Source: Alphaproteobacteria bacterium 46_93_T64
GTDB taxonomy: Bacteria > Pseudomonadota > Alphaproteobacteria > Sneathiellales > Sneathiellaceae
DNA length: 64,000 nucleotides
NCBI GenBank assembly: GCA_002163135.1
Contig: MAAN01000015.1
Coordinates: 28,976 to 92,975 of the forward strand
Direction of reading: 5' to 3'
In this document: in pieces, positions 53,635 to 62,236 of the stretch
Layout of the letters: each line of letters begins with the position of its first letter
How positions within the stretch are numbered: the stretch's first letter is position 1
Notes under the pieces: model-generated
What the model was told of the DNA's origin: nothing
The model's database searches: none
What the model saw: the letters and a program-made list of their open reading frames with translations, nothing else
Made by a program: the position numbers and the translations under genes

Positions 53635-54942
53635 TCAATTGAGCATTTGTTGCGGCAACCACAGGATCAAAGCTGGGAATGCAATAAACAGAGCAATCGT
53701 CAATACGTCTGCAACGAAGAAGGGGCCAATACCCCGGAAAACATCTGCAAGCGGTATATCCGGTCTCACGCCATTTACGACATAGCAGTTCAATCCAATT
53801 GGCGGTGTAATCAGGCAAATTTCAACCATTTTTACAACAATGATACCGAACCAAATCGGATCATATCCAAGGCCGATAACCGCAGGATAGACAACAGGCA
53901 GGGTTAGAAGCAACATGCCAATCGCATCCATAAACATGCCAAGGACCGCATAGCCACAAAGAATCAAAACAATGATTAATGTTGGTGGAAGGGGTAGACC
54001 CAAAATCCATTCGGCAAATGCTTCCGGAAGTCCTGAAAATCCGAGGAAGCGAACAAAAACAAGAACACCCCAAATGATCGAGAAGATCATGACCGTCAGT
54101 TTAGCAGTTTCAAAGAGTGCGTCTTTGAGCGCTTGAGTCCGCATTCCATGGAATAAGGCAATAATAAATACAACAAATGCGCCGAGTGCACCCGCTTCTG
54201 TCGGGGTTGCCCAGCCGCCGTAAATGGCGCTGAATATAATGCCTATAACAGCAACCATTGGCAACGTACCCGGCAAAGACTTGATCCGGTCCATGTGAGT
54301 GTATCCGCGAACTGGCGGCCCAAGTTTCGGGTTTACCGTGGCACGTCCCATAATGATCAATGCGTAAATCAAGGCCGATACAATTCCGGGAATAAAGCCC
54401 GCGAGAAGCAGGGCCCCTACTGATTGTTCCACAATAATCGCATAGATCACGAGAATTGCACTTGGCGGAATTAGAGACGCCAAAGTACCGCCGGCAGCAA
54501 CAACACCAGCAGCTAATCGCCTGTCATAACCAGCGGCCAGCATTTCAGGAATGGCAACGCGACTAAATACAGCGGCAGTTGCGGTACTCGCTCCTGACAC
54601 AGCAGCAAATCCAGCTGCGGCAAATACTGTCGCTACGGCTAGTCCACCAGGAACCCAGCCAATCCATTTCTTGGCAGCATCAAAAGCGGAGGTTGTTATG
54701 CCTGCGTGGAAAGCGAGATAACCGATAAGGATAAACATGGGCAGAACACTCAATGAATAGAGTGTTGATTTTGAATGAGGGATTGTTCCAACAATACCAG
54801 TACCAGCGTCCCATCCAATAATGGAAACAATACCAATCATGCCAACAATTGTCGCTGCGATGTAAACGCGAACGCCCAAAAAGACCATAACTATCAAACC
54901 GCCAATACCGATAACACCGGTCAAAAGAGGATCAAGTTCCAT
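53635..54942 (-). CDS. dctM: TRAP transporter large permease subunit (DctM-like)
   Basis: A 435-residue permease with about 12 hydrophobic helices, the core of a Na+-driven TRAP carboxylate importer. Family blocks include ASTATAAVFSRVAIPEMLAA, TLASLIPPSAILVIYAI and KMVEICLITPPIGLNCYVV. It starts on the last base of the small permease stop, so they are translationally coupled. Confidence 0.95.
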   Translation of the reverse strand: MELDPLLTGVIGIGGLIVMVFLGVRVYIAATIVGMIGIVSIIGWDAGTGIVGTIPHSKSTLYSLSVLPMFILIGYLAFHAGITTSAFDAAKKWIGWVPGGLAVATVFAAAGFAAVSGASTATAAVFSRVAIPEMLAAGYDRRLAAGVVAAGGTLASLIPPSAILVIYAIIVEQSVGALLLAGFIPGIVSALIYALIIMGRATVNPKLGPPVRGYTHMDRIKSLPGTLPMVAVIGIIFSAIYGGWATPTEAGALGAFVVFIIALFHGMRTQALKDALFETAKLTVMIFSIIWGVLVFVRFLGFSGLPEAFAEWILGLPLPPTLIIVLILCGYAVLGMFMDAIGMLLLTLPVVYPAVIGLGYDPIWFGIIVVKMVEICLITPPIGLNCYVVNGVRPDIPLADVFRGIGPFFVADVLTIALFIAFPALILWLPQQMLN

Positions 54943-55643
54943 TATACATTTCCTCCGTCGGTCTTCGATTTTTTGTTATAGTTTTCATCAAATTTTGCGT
55001 TGGCTGCGGCTTCGTCGCCCAAAGCATCTGCGATTTCGTGACGGGCTTGTTCCTCCACATCCTCAATAATCGGGACACCAACAATGACTGCGTCGGGTGC
55101 AAGAAATAGTCTCATAAACCCAACAGCTTGTATGCCGAACCGGATCCACAGAAAACTAAAAGTAACTGGGATGATTAATTTGGCAGGCCAAATTGGAAGT
55201 CCTATATCCATCGTAGTGTCGCCATATTCCCATGCGCGCATGAAATGAAGCCAACTTTTCTGGATTAAAACGGTAATAACGAACATTCCGACTAGAGTTG
55301 CAAGTGCTTCAAAGAAATAAAGGGTTCTGCCGCTAAACTTGGCCATAAAAAGATCCATGCGAACATGGCCGCCAAGGCGTTGGCAATAAGCAATGCCAAA
55401 AAAGGCGAAGACCACCATGCTTTGTTCGATGAAGTCAATATAGCCGGGAATTGGCATGTTGAAGAATTTGCGGCCGAATACTTGGGCTACACCAAGCAGC
55501 ATCACGGCAAAAATAGCAATCGCGGAAAACCCGTTTAGGAAATTCTCGATTTTGGAATACCAGTGGTCAAACGAGGCTAGCGCTCCGGGCGGGCGATCGC
55601 TTGGATTGGCTTTTTCTGTTATCATGGGCTTACTTTCACTCAT
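54942..55643 (-). CDS. dctQ: TRAP transporter small permease subunit (DctQ-like)
   Basis: A 233-residue protein with four membrane helices (residues 35-195) and long hydrophilic termini, the DctQ layout. FAFFGIAYCQRLGGHVRMDLF is the conserved loop. The C-terminal 40 residues are acidic and longer than usual. It is separated from the upstream binding-protein gene by 96 bases containing a strong hairpin. Confidence 0.9.
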   Translation of the reverse strand: MSESKPMITEKANPSDRPPGALASFDHWYSKIENFLNGFSAIAIFAVMLLGVAQVFGRKFFNMPIPGYIDFIEQSMVVFAFFGIAYCQRLGGHVRMDLFMAKFSGRTLYFFEALATLVGMFVITVLIQKSWLHFMRAWEYGDTTMDIGLPIWPAKLIIPVTFSFLWIRFGIQAVGFMRLFLAPDAVIVGVPIIEDVEEQARHEIADALGDEAAANAKFDENYNKKSKTDGGNV

Positions 55644-55692
55644 GCAAAGTAGGGGGATTTTTTTATTCTCTGCAGCTTAGTGCCACATTAAA

Positions 55693-55726
55693 AAGGGCCG
55701 GTACGCAATTGTGCATACCGGCCCTT
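55693..55726 (-). promoter_or_regulatory. Hairpin between TRAP binding-protein and permease genes
   Basis: An 11-bp perfect stem AAGGGCCGGTA/TACCGGCCCTT with a 12-base interior. On the minus strand it follows dctP and precedes dctQ, so it may end most transcripts or stabilise the dctP message, giving more binding protein than permease. Confidence 0.65.
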
Positions 55727-55739
55727 CATCATGGAGTCG

Positions 55740-56774
55740 TTACTGCTTCGCAGTCGTCATGATCAAATCAAGCAATTCCTGACCAGGCAGATTTTTGCTT
55801 TCCATATCTTTAAGCCAGTCATCCCATACTGGTTTTGCGCCAGCTTTACGGAAGGCTGCAAGTTCAGCATCTGAATATGAGATCTCAATTAGGCCTTTTT
55901 CCTTCATCATTGGAAGGTTTTTAGCATCTGCATTCTCATATGAAGAAATCAAAGCGTCATAAGCAGGCGCTTTTGCTTCTTTAAGCAGGTCTTGATACTG
56001 CTTTGGAAGTTTGTTCCATGCAGGAACATTAACAACAACCGGGCAGTTCACAGCACCTGGTGACATGTTCGCAGTATACCATTTACCAACCTCAGTCAGT
56101 TTGTAGGATACGTGAGCATATGTGAACGGGAAGGATGCCGCTTCAACAGTACCGCGTTCAAGTGCTGTATATGTTTCAGCCGCAACAACAGTTGTTGGGA
56201 TAGCGCCAAGTTTAATCATGGCTTTACCAATACCGCCAAGCGCACGAACACGTTTGCCTTTCCAGTCAGCTAACGTACGAGGTGGCTTGCCAACGCCCGT
56301 AAATTCATACTGAGGAAGAAGAGAGCTCATCAACAAATAAGCATCCCAACGCGCAAGATCCTTTACAACAGCTGGATGCTGATAATAAGCATCATGTACT
56401 CTTGCCTGAACACGAAGGTTCGGGAAAGGTAGGAACGGAAGGTCCAAACCTGTCAATGTTGGATTTTTTCCAGGATGGTAAGGTGAGCAGAACATGGCCA
56501 TTTGGAATGCGCCAAGTTTAATTCCGTCCAGATTTTCTCTGGATTTTGAAAGAGCTCCACCATAATGAATTTTAATTTTGAACTTGCCGCCTGTGCGTTC
56601 GTCAGCAATGTCGCGTAAAGTTTCGATACCTGCTGTAAACGCGCGTGGTTTGCCCCAAACAGACAAGTTCCATTTAACGCTTGGTCCGTCAACCATGCCA
56701 GCTGCAGAGGCGCCAAAGGCGAAGCCAGCTACAGTGGATGCGGTTGCGACAGACAATAGTGTCTTTTTAAGCAT
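55740..56774 (-). CDS. dctP: TRAP transporter substrate-binding protein (DctP-like)
   Basis: A 344-residue periplasmic binding protein with a signal peptide (cleavage near GASAAGMVDG). GLDLPFLPFPNLRVQA, WKGKRVRALGGIGKAMIKLG (with the conserved Arg that binds carboxylate), and ETYTALERGTVEAASFPF match the DctP fold. The preceding GGGAGTAGG is a strong ribosome-binding site. First gene of the P-Q-M operon. Confidence 0.93.
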   Translation of the reverse strand: MLKKTLLSVATASTVAGFAFGASAAGMVDGPSVKWNLSVWGKPRAFTAGIETLRDIADERTGGKFKIKIHYGGALSKSRENLDGIKLGAFQMAMFCSPYHPGKNPTLTGLDLPFLPFPNLRVQARVHDAYYQHPAVVKDLARWDAYLLMSSLLPQYEFTGVGKPPRTLADWKGKRVRALGGIGKAMIKLGAIPTTVVAAETYTALERGTVEAASFPFTYAHVSYKLTEVGKWYTANMSPGAVNCPVVVNVPAWNKLPKQYQDLLKEAKAPAYDALISSYENADAKNLPMMKEKGLIEISYSDAELAAFRKAGAKPVWDDWLKDMESKNLPGQELLDLIMTTAKQ

Positions 56775-56840
56775 TTGATCCTACTCCCTTATAAGATTTA
56801 TTTTTGTTTAGTTAATTGCAGAAGAATAAAGCATGATTTT

Positions 56841-56856
56841 TTGTTCAATTCAACAA
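56841..56856. promoter_or_regulatory. Palindrome upstream of the TRAP operon
   Basis: TTGTTCAATTCAACAA is symmetric at 14 of 16 positions and lies 67 bases upstream of the dctP start. It looks like a GntR- or LysR-type operator, although no regulator gene is adjacent. Confidence 0.4.
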
Positions 56857-57028
56857 AGAGTTTCCCCTAAACCATTTAGCGCCCTGCGTTTCCATATGAT
56901 GTGATTTCTTTTCGCACGCTTATGTACGGAATCGGAATTTTCGTTATTTGTGGGATTGAGTATAGGTCAGATGACATATAGTTATTATCCACATTTACGC
57001 CCTGAACTTTGCGGAATATTGTAGGGAA

Positions 57029-57793
57029 ATGAAACCAACTCGACCTTCTTTAGTTATTATCGGCCACGGCTCTAGCTCTTCTAGTGAAGCGGAAGAGGCA
57101 GTATTGGCCCATGCTGAGACACTGCGTTTAAGTAATAGGTTTGGAAGCGTGCTAACGCATTTTGTAACTCGCGGTGCTAAGATTCCTGAATTGCCAGAGG
57201 GGGAGGTGTTTCTATTACCCTTCTTTATGAGTGGCGGTTTTTTTGTGAACATCAAGATCCCCGATTTGTTTAACCTTGAAGGTCTCGAACTGCATGAAGA
57301 GACCAGGACTTTGTATCAGTGTGAAGCCTTGGGGTTAGACCCGGAACTGTCTGATATCCTGCAAAGCATGGCTCTAGAGATTTGCAGGGATATGAGTAAG
57401 CCAGCGTCTGAGGTGGAAATTGTATTAGTTGCCCACGGTTCCAGCAAAAGCAGTGCCTCTTCAGAGGCCGCAGAGCTACAAGTTCGGGCACTTCGGGAGA
57501 AAAGGCGATTTGGGAGTGTCTCAAATGCTTATCTTGAAGAATCTCCACATATCGCCTCCGTCGTGGAAACCCTCCTTGAGGAGGGCCGAAATGTTGTTTG
57601 TCTTGGATTGTTCGCGGCGGATGGACCTCACGCGGTGGACGATGTGCCTGAAGAAATCAATCGCGCGATTGAAAAATGTCGGTCCGAAATGGGCGGAAGT
57701 GTCCACTATGCAGGTGTCGTTGGGACACGGCCGGAGGTTGTCAGGTTGATTCAGGACAGCATTTCGCGCCGGGCGAGAAACCTAAAAAAGTAG
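57029..57793 (+). CDS. CbiX/SirB-type chelatase family protein
   Basis: A 254-residue tandem duplicate of the sirohydrochlorin chelatase fold. The first half has VIIGHGSSSSSEAEE but reads MSGGFFVNIKIP where a second His normally sits; the second half has VLVAHGSSKSSAS and FAADGPHAVDDVPEE with both His residues. Family members insert cobalt, nickel or iron into sirohydrochlorin. The metal cannot be told; no cobalamin or siroheme genes are beside it, and the asymmetry makes function less certain. Confidence 0.78.
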   Translation: MKPTRPSLVIIGHGSSSSSEAEEAVLAHAETLRLSNRFGSVLTHFVTRGAKIPELPEGEVFLLPFFMSGGFFVNIKIPDLFNLEGLELHEETRTLYQCEALGLDPELSDILQSMALEICRDMSKPASEVEIVLVAHGSSKSSASSEAAELQVRALREKRRFGSVSNAYLEESPHIASVVETLLEEGRNVVCLGLFAADGPHAVDDVPEEINRAIEKCRSEMGGSVHYAGVVGTRPEVVRLIQDSISRRARNLKK

Positions 57794-57924
57794 CAATGAG
57801 CGGGCAATATCCTGTGATTTTATATGAAAATAGAGAAATAAGGTGAAATATGTCGGAATTGTTTGAGATTTCCGAGTAACTTCTGTATTGCAAAGGAATA
57901 TAGAAAAAATGAGGTCCTTGCTGG

Positions 57925-58410
57925 ATGAATGATCGCAAATCTGGAAAAGCTGTTCGTAAGAAAATAACGGCTACTGTTAAATTTTTTGATGAAGCCAAAG
58001 GTTTTGGTTTTGTCTCTCCTGAAGATGGATCACCTGATGCATTCGTGCATATTTCGGTGTTGCAGGATACGTCCTACACTGAACTGGCAGAAGGAATGCG
58101 GATTGTCTGTGATTTAGCAGATGGGGACCGCGGGCCGCAGGTCGCGGCAATTCACGAACCTGAAGATGGTGAAGTCGCAGCTCCGGTTGGACAGGCTGTG
58201 GAAATCGAAGGTGTCGTCGTGACCTTTGTTCCTGAACATAAATACGGATTTGTCGCGCCAGATGGTGGTGGCAAGGAAGTCTTCTTGCATATTAAAATGC
58301 TGGAACGCTCCGAAGTAGATATGGAAAAATTTGGTATTGACGCACGGGTGCGCTGTGTTGTTCGCCGCGGACTGAAAGGTCCAATTGCTGATAGCCTCGA
58401 GCTAATTTAA
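57925..58410 (+). CDS. Tandem cold-shock domain protein
   Basis: A 161-residue nucleic-acid-binding protein with two CSD domains. The first (about residues 12-70) has VKFFDEAKGFGFVSPE and DAFVHISVL, both RNP motifs intact. The second (about 90-155) is more divergent, VVVTFVPEHKYGFVAPDGGG and EVFLHIKML. Double CSD proteins are common in Alphaproteobacteria and probably act as RNA chaperones. Confidence 0.93.
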   Translation: MNDRKSGKAVRKKITATVKFFDEAKGFGFVSPEDGSPDAFVHISVLQDTSYTELAEGMRIVCDLADGDRGPQVAAIHEPEDGEVAAPVGQAVEIEGVVVTFVPEHKYGFVAPDGGGKEVFLHIKMLERSEVDMEKFGIDARVRCVVRRGLKGPIADSLELI

Positions 58411-58428
58411 CTATTTGGTACTAACTTT

Positions 58429-58647
58429 ATGACACGAACAGAATCCCTTCGGGTACAGCGCTATTTGCGTGAAAAATTTGGAAACGAGGAATTTCTCGTA
58501 AAAGAACGTCGACCTTCTGACGGTACTGCAGAAGTACTGTTGGGCGATGAATTCATGGGAGTCGTGTATCGCGATGAAGATGAAGGCGAGATTTCTTTTG
58601 CGTTTCACATGACCATTTTGGATATGGATTTGCCTGAAATGTCTTAA
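58429..58647 (+). CDS. DUF3126 family protein
   Basis: A 72-residue protein; SLRVQRYLREKFGNEEFLVK, GTAEVLLGDEFMGVVYRDEDEG and ISFAFHMTILDMDL match DUF3126, a small conserved alphaproteobacterial family of unknown function. It starts 18 bases after the cold-shock gene stop, so they may be cotranscribed. A terminator follows. Confidence 0.88.
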   Translation: MTRTESLRVQRYLREKFGNEEFLVKERRPSDGTAEVLLGDEFMGVVYRDEDEGEISFAFHMTILDMDLPEMS

Positions 58648-58665
58648 GCAAACCCAAGCTTTAAC

Positions 58666-58699
58666 AAAAACCCGGTCCAGTAAAATGGCCGGGTTTTTG
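58666..58699 (+). terminator. Terminator after DUF3126
   Basis: Stem AAAAACCCGG/CCGGGTTTTT (58666-58675 and 58689-58698), extended inward by CCA/TGG, followed by T residues. Confidence 0.85.
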
Positions 58700-58731
58700 T
58701 GTTTTTAACCTTTGGCTGGTACGATTGAGAA

Positions 58732-59139
58732 ATGAGCCATTATAGATACAACATCCTTTTGCGCTTTCTGCTCGTGGCAATCGGTTTGTCTGGGTCCAGT
58801 GCGTTTGCAGCCAATAAGATGGTGGAACTCACGATCTCGGGCGATCCGGGGCAAAATTTTTCTGGTGATTGTTATTTAAAGCAACGTACCGGCCCTTTGC
58901 AGCGTCACAGAGTAAAGGGGCAAGTGCCCGCTCGTTTTTTATTCCCTGCCCTTGCCTTTCGTTGCAATCTGGAAAAACAGGAAGCGACAGGAAGTTTGGT
59001 CGCCACTATAATTCGTGACGGTATCAAGGAGCATGTGCAGAAAAGCAGGTATCCTTTGAAATGGGTAGTCGTGCAGAGTTCCGGCCCGTGGGGACACGCT
59101 AACGGGGCTGTTTTCGCATCGCGCCCTATTTTAAGGTAA
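58732..59139 (+). CDS. Exported hypothetical protein
   Basis: A 135-residue protein with a Sec signal peptide (cleavage near GSSAFAAN). The mature part has two Cys (GDCYLKQ and FRCNLEKQ) that could form a disulfide, and ends PWGHANGAVFASRPI. I do not recognise the family. It lies alone between a terminator and a convergent CDF gene. Confidence 0.7.
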   Translation: MSHYRYNILLRFLLVAIGLSGSSAFAANKMVELTISGDPGQNFSGDCYLKQRTGPLQRHRVKGQVPARFLFPALAFRCNLEKQEATGSLVATIIRDGIKEHVQKSRYPLKWVVVQSSGPWGHANGAVFASRPILR

Positions 59140-59164
59140 GCTGGCTCCCGAAGCAGACAATCAG

Positions 59165-60100
59165 TTAGCTGGCACAGCTTTCATATTCAAGTTGCACTGT
59201 TGCATGCCCTACAGAAAATTCTTCTTGTAGGTACGCATTAATTTGATCGAGCAATGGTTGGATGGCTGTATTTTCATCAATGCGGACATGTACTGTTACA
59301 ATGATTTTTTCTGCAGTAAGCGACCATGCATGGATGTGATGGGCATCCAGTATTTCCGGAAATTTTTCAGTCAGTTTAATTTTAATCTGATCCAGATCTA
59401 AATGTTCAGGGGTGCCTTCGAGTAAAATATGGCCAGAACGTTTTATGATGCCGTACCCGCTTTTAAGAACAATCAACGCAACAAGAATGGACAAAAGTGG
59501 ATCAGCAGCTGTCCATCCAGTAAACATGATGATAAGGGCCGCTGCAATTGCAGCGACAGACCCTAAAAGGTCGCCCATAACATGCAGCAGAGCGCCTTGC
59601 ATATTTACATTGTGACTGTCTCCGCGGTGAAGAACCACGAAGCCGATAATGTTTACAATTAAACCTGCGATCGCAACAAATAACATAGGTGTACTGAGGA
59701 CGTGGCCCGGATTGAAAAGCCGGTCAATGGCTTCAATAGTGATCCATCCGGCGATGAAAAAAAGTGTCAGGCCGTTTGTAAATGCTGCCAATATCTGGAA
59801 CCGGTGGTATCCGTAAGTCCGTTTTCTATCTGCAGGTTTTTTCCCAAGCCGAAACCCAAACCAGGCTAATCCCAACGCCGCTGTATCAGATAACATATGC
59901 CCAGAATCGGCGATAAGGGCGAGCGAGCCAGAATAAAGTCCGCCGACAACTTGCAAGATCATGTAACCGCCGGTCAGGCACATAACCCAGAAAATACGTT
60001 TCTCGCTGTCTTCAGTAACTTCTGGCACATGATCATGCTCGTGATCATGCCCATGATCGTGCTTATGGTGAGAGAGATCTGATTTTTTTGAACTGAACAC
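59165..60100 (-). CDS. Cation diffusion facilitator (CDF) metal exporter
   Basis: A 311-residue inner-membrane antiporter that exports Zn2+ or a similar divalent ion. The His-rich N-terminus (HHKHDHGHDHEHDH) can bind metal. Six helices follow, with ALIADSGHMLSDTAAL holding the H-x-x-x-D transport-site motif and HVMGDLLGSVAAI the second half-site, typical of the zinc-type CzcD/ZitB group. The cytoplasmic domain has the usual DAHHIHAWSL. The start is GTG with AAGGTGA four bases upstream. Confidence 0.94.
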   Translation of the reverse strand: MFSSKKSDLSHHKHDHGHDHEHDHVPEVTEDSEKRIFWVMCLTGGYMILQVVGGLYSGSLALIADSGHMLSDTAALGLAWFGFRLGKKPADRKRTYGYHRFQILAAFTNGLTLFFIAGWITIEAIDRLFNPGHVLSTPMLFVAIAGLIVNIIGFVVLHRGDSHNVNMQGALLHVMGDLLGSVAAIAAALIIMFTGWTAADPLLSILVALIVLKSGYGIIKRSGHILLEGTPEHLDLDQIKIKLTEKFPEILDAHHIHAWSLTAEKIIVTVHVRIDENTAIQPLLDQINAYLQEEFSVGHATVQLEYESCAS

Positions 60101-60155
60101 TTTTTCACCTTTATTATGTTTGGAGCACGGCGGCTGAATGATTTAGACGATTTTG

Positions 60156-60179
60156 CTCTCGTTGCATATGTAGCGAGAG
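60156..60179. promoter_or_regulatory. 24-base dyad upstream of the CDF gene
   Basis: CTCTCG at 60156 and CGAGAG at 60174-60179 flank a TGCATATGTA-like centre; 20 of 24 positions are symmetric and the rest are G-T pairs. It is 56-79 bases upstream of the CDF start and fits a metal-responsive regulator site or RNA hairpin. Confidence 0.45.
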
Positions 60180-60542
60180 GATCAAGGTCGTCAAGAGTTA
60201 CAGGTAAATGCAGTAACACAAAAAGCAATTTGGTTTTGTAAATGATATCGCAGTTCTCTTATGTAGGTCGAGTTTTTCATGACAACTCCGGTTGCTTTTA
60301 CTTTTCTCTATTCCCGTGAAAGGCTGGCAGTGAATATTATTTGCTACATTTTTGTCACTATTCATTGATTTATAAAGTCACTAACTTACTTTGGTTGTTA
60401 TGATTATCGACTAAGTATCTATTACTACGCTGGACGAATTTTTACTGTACTAACCGCCTTGTTTGCTAAATTGACTATGAAAAATAGCGATAAAGGCATA
60501 AACTCTGTTTGAGTTCTTCTTGCTCAAAATTAGGGGAGAGAT
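60180..60542. other. Non-coding gap upstream of the OmpA-family gene
   Basis: AT-rich DNA between divergent CDF and OmpA-like genes. I see no ORF or RNA gene; it presumably holds the promoter of the abundant lipoprotein, with the AGGGGAGAG ribosome-binding site at its right end. Confidence 0.5.
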
Positions 60543-61418
60543 ATGAAAAAAGTAATTACCTTGGCTGTTCTTGGAGCAGCATCAGTTACGCTTGCAGCTT
60601 GCGGCGGAAAATTGGGTGAAGCTGAAATGATGAGCCCAAGTGGTTCAGCGTTCAGTCAGGCTCTGTACAATGACTATATTGCTCTGTCCAAGGGCGAGTA
60701 TGGTGAAGGCGATTACACTGATGCCGATCGGTTCGCTGAAAAAGCGATGGTTGCTTCAACCGGCGGCGATGTCGGTCCATACAATCCGGGTGAGTGGAAA
60801 ATTCCAGCTGACCGCGTAAATGTCATGACAGGGGCGCATGGGCGTCTAGTGGCGGCTCTTGGTGGTACTGGGAAAGACAAAGCAACTACTCAGCTTGCAC
60901 GCGCTCAAACCAGCTTTGATTGCTGGGTTCAGGAACAGGAAGAAAACTTCCAACCTGCACATATCGCGGCATGCCGGGATGCATTCATCGCTGCGATGAA
61001 TGATGTTGATAAAATGACAATGGTTGCAGCTCCTGCGCCAGCGCCAGCGCCAGCTCCTGCACCTAAGAAAATGATGGCTGAAGCGAAAACATGGGAAGTT
61101 CTGTTCCAATTCGATAGCACTGCCATGTTGCCGGGTTCACAAGGCAAGATCAAAGATGCGACCGCATATGTTTCCAAGTTTAAACGCCCACGCATCACAA
61201 TCGCGGGCTATACAGACTCATCTGGTTCAGCGGCTTACAACAAAGCACTTTCTGAGCGTCGTTCTGAAGCCGTTGCAATTTTCGCAATGGACGTTGGTCT
61301 CGATCCAAAGAACGTGATCATGCGGAGCTACGGCCAGGATCGCCTTAGCGTGCCAACGAAAGATGGCGTTAAGAAGCAAGAAAACCGCCGCGCGACTATC
61401 ACAGTTGAAAGCAAGTAA
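60543..61418 (+). CDS. OmpA-family outer-membrane lipoprotein (Pal-like)
   Basis: A 291-residue lipoprotein with lipobox LAAC (signal peptide MKKVITLAVLGAASVTLAAC). An N-terminal region (25-160) of unknown fold, then an Ala-Pro repeat linker (about residues 162-176), and a C-terminal OmpA peptidoglycan-binding domain with ITIAGYTDSSGSAAYNKALS and QENRRATI. It tethers the outer membrane to the wall. The AP linker is a long, flexible spacer. Confidence 0.92.
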   Translation: MKKVITLAVLGAASVTLAACGGKLGEAEMMSPSGSAFSQALYNDYIALSKGEYGEGDYTDADRFAEKAMVASTGGDVGPYNPGEWKIPADRVNVMTGAHGRLVAALGGTGKDKATTQLARAQTSFDCWVQEQEENFQPAHIAACRDAFIAAMNDVDKMTMVAAPAPAPAPAPAPKKMMAEAKTWEVLFQFDSTAMLPGSQGKIKDATAYVSKFKRPRITIAGYTDSSGSAAYNKALSERRSEAVAIFAMDVGLDPKNVIMRSYGQDRLSVPTKDGVKKQENRRATITVESK

Positions 61419-61474
61419 TTGTATCTGATGAGGAGAAGGCTTCCTTCTCCTCATTTGATGGAAGGTGATTGAGC

Positions 61475-61654
61475 ATGAAAAAAATGATTAAAGTATTTTG
61501 GAGCATCGCCGCCGTTGCTTCTCTCTCCCTCTTCCTTGGGGCCTGTTCTCCGGAAGTTGGAAGTAAAGAATGGTGTGAAGATATGAAGGGCAAGAACAAG
61601 GCTGATTGGTCTGCAAATGAAGCAACCGATTTTGCTAAACATTGCCTCCTCTAA
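61475..61654 (+). CDS. DUF3012 lipoprotein
   Basis: A 59-residue lipoprotein with lipobox LGAC and a mature domain SPEVGSKEWCEDMKGKNKAD, NEATDFAKHCLL that matches DUF3012. Two Cys in the mature part probably form a disulfide. ATG 61475 has AAGGTGA nine bases upstream. Function is unknown. Confidence 0.87.
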   Translation: MKKMIKVFWSIAAVASLSLFLGACSPEVGSKEWCEDMKGKNKADWSANEATDFAKHCLL

Positions 61655-61670
61655 AATTTAGAGATCAAGA

Positions 61671-61703
61671 AAAAGGGCCGCTTGAATAAAGCGGCCCTTT
61701 TTT
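61671..61703. terminator. Bidirectional terminator between DUF3012 and tRNA-Arg
   Basis: A 13-bp perfect stem AAAAGGGCCGCTT/AAGCGGCCCTTTT with a short loop and T/A runs on both sides ends both convergent transcripts. Confidence 0.9.
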
Positions 61704-61708
61704 CGTTC

Positions 61709-61785
61709 TGGTGACCCCGACAGGACTTGAACCTGTTACCTCCAGATTAGGAATCTGGCGCTCTATCCTGATGAGCTACGGGGCC
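61709..61785 (-). tRNA. tRNA-Arg (anticodon CCU)
   Basis: The minus strand folds as a standard cloverleaf: acceptor GGCCCCG pairs with CGGGGTC, the anticodon stem CCAGA/TCTGG carries CCU (reads AGG, Arg), the T-arm contains GGTTCAAGTCC, and CCA is encoded. 77 bases. Confidence 0.95.
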
Positions 61786-62236
61786 GTTTTATTGCAGATA
61801 CCTGCATTTGGCACATGCTTCACCAATAATTTTCATTCTTATTCGGTTTTTGATAAGTGACCAAGCAAAATATCTCAATAGGAAGTTGAAAATTTCAGTA
61901 AAAATAAAATTCGTTAAATTTAATTAAGTTTTTATTTATATGAATTTGGTAGGTTGTTGCTTCGTAATTGTATTAGTACGGAGTATTCAAATGCTAGATT
62001 TGAACGCAAGTATTTTCAGTCCAATCATCTGGTCTATCCCCCCTCCCAGCCCCCTTGTTGTCGGTATCTTATGAATTATCGAAAAAACCAGTGAGCCCGT
62101 TGACCAAACTGAGTAAATGGCGAATCTGTTAAAGCAGAAACAGATACTCACATTATGAGTGATTTTATAAGATTTTAACGAATATTGTATAATAAATACC
62201 CCATTTAGAGTTCGAAGTTTTATTCTGGGGGGAATA
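61786..62236. other. AT-rich gap between tRNA-Arg and the chemoreceptor gene
   Basis: No gene of normal size. A small open frame of 27 codons (61991-62074) is noted separately. The right end carries the GGGGGGAA ribosome-binding site of the chemoreceptor. Confidence 0.5.
61991..62074 (+). other. Possible 27-residue small ORF
   Basis: ATG at 61991 has ACGGAG six to seven bases upstream and encodes a hydrophobic, proline-rich peptide (SPIIWSIPPPSPLVVGIL at its end). It is only a candidate for a small protein or leader. Confidence 0.25.

Noticed and set aside
56985..56993. Perfect DnaA box TTATCCACA
   Set aside because: It is a single copy with no cluster of boxes, no AT-rich unwinding region and no replication genes nearby, so it does not support an origin.
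62037..62055. C-rich stretch in the gap before the chemoreceptor
   Set aside because: It fits as part of the proline codons of the small ORF; no repeat or structural motif is evident.
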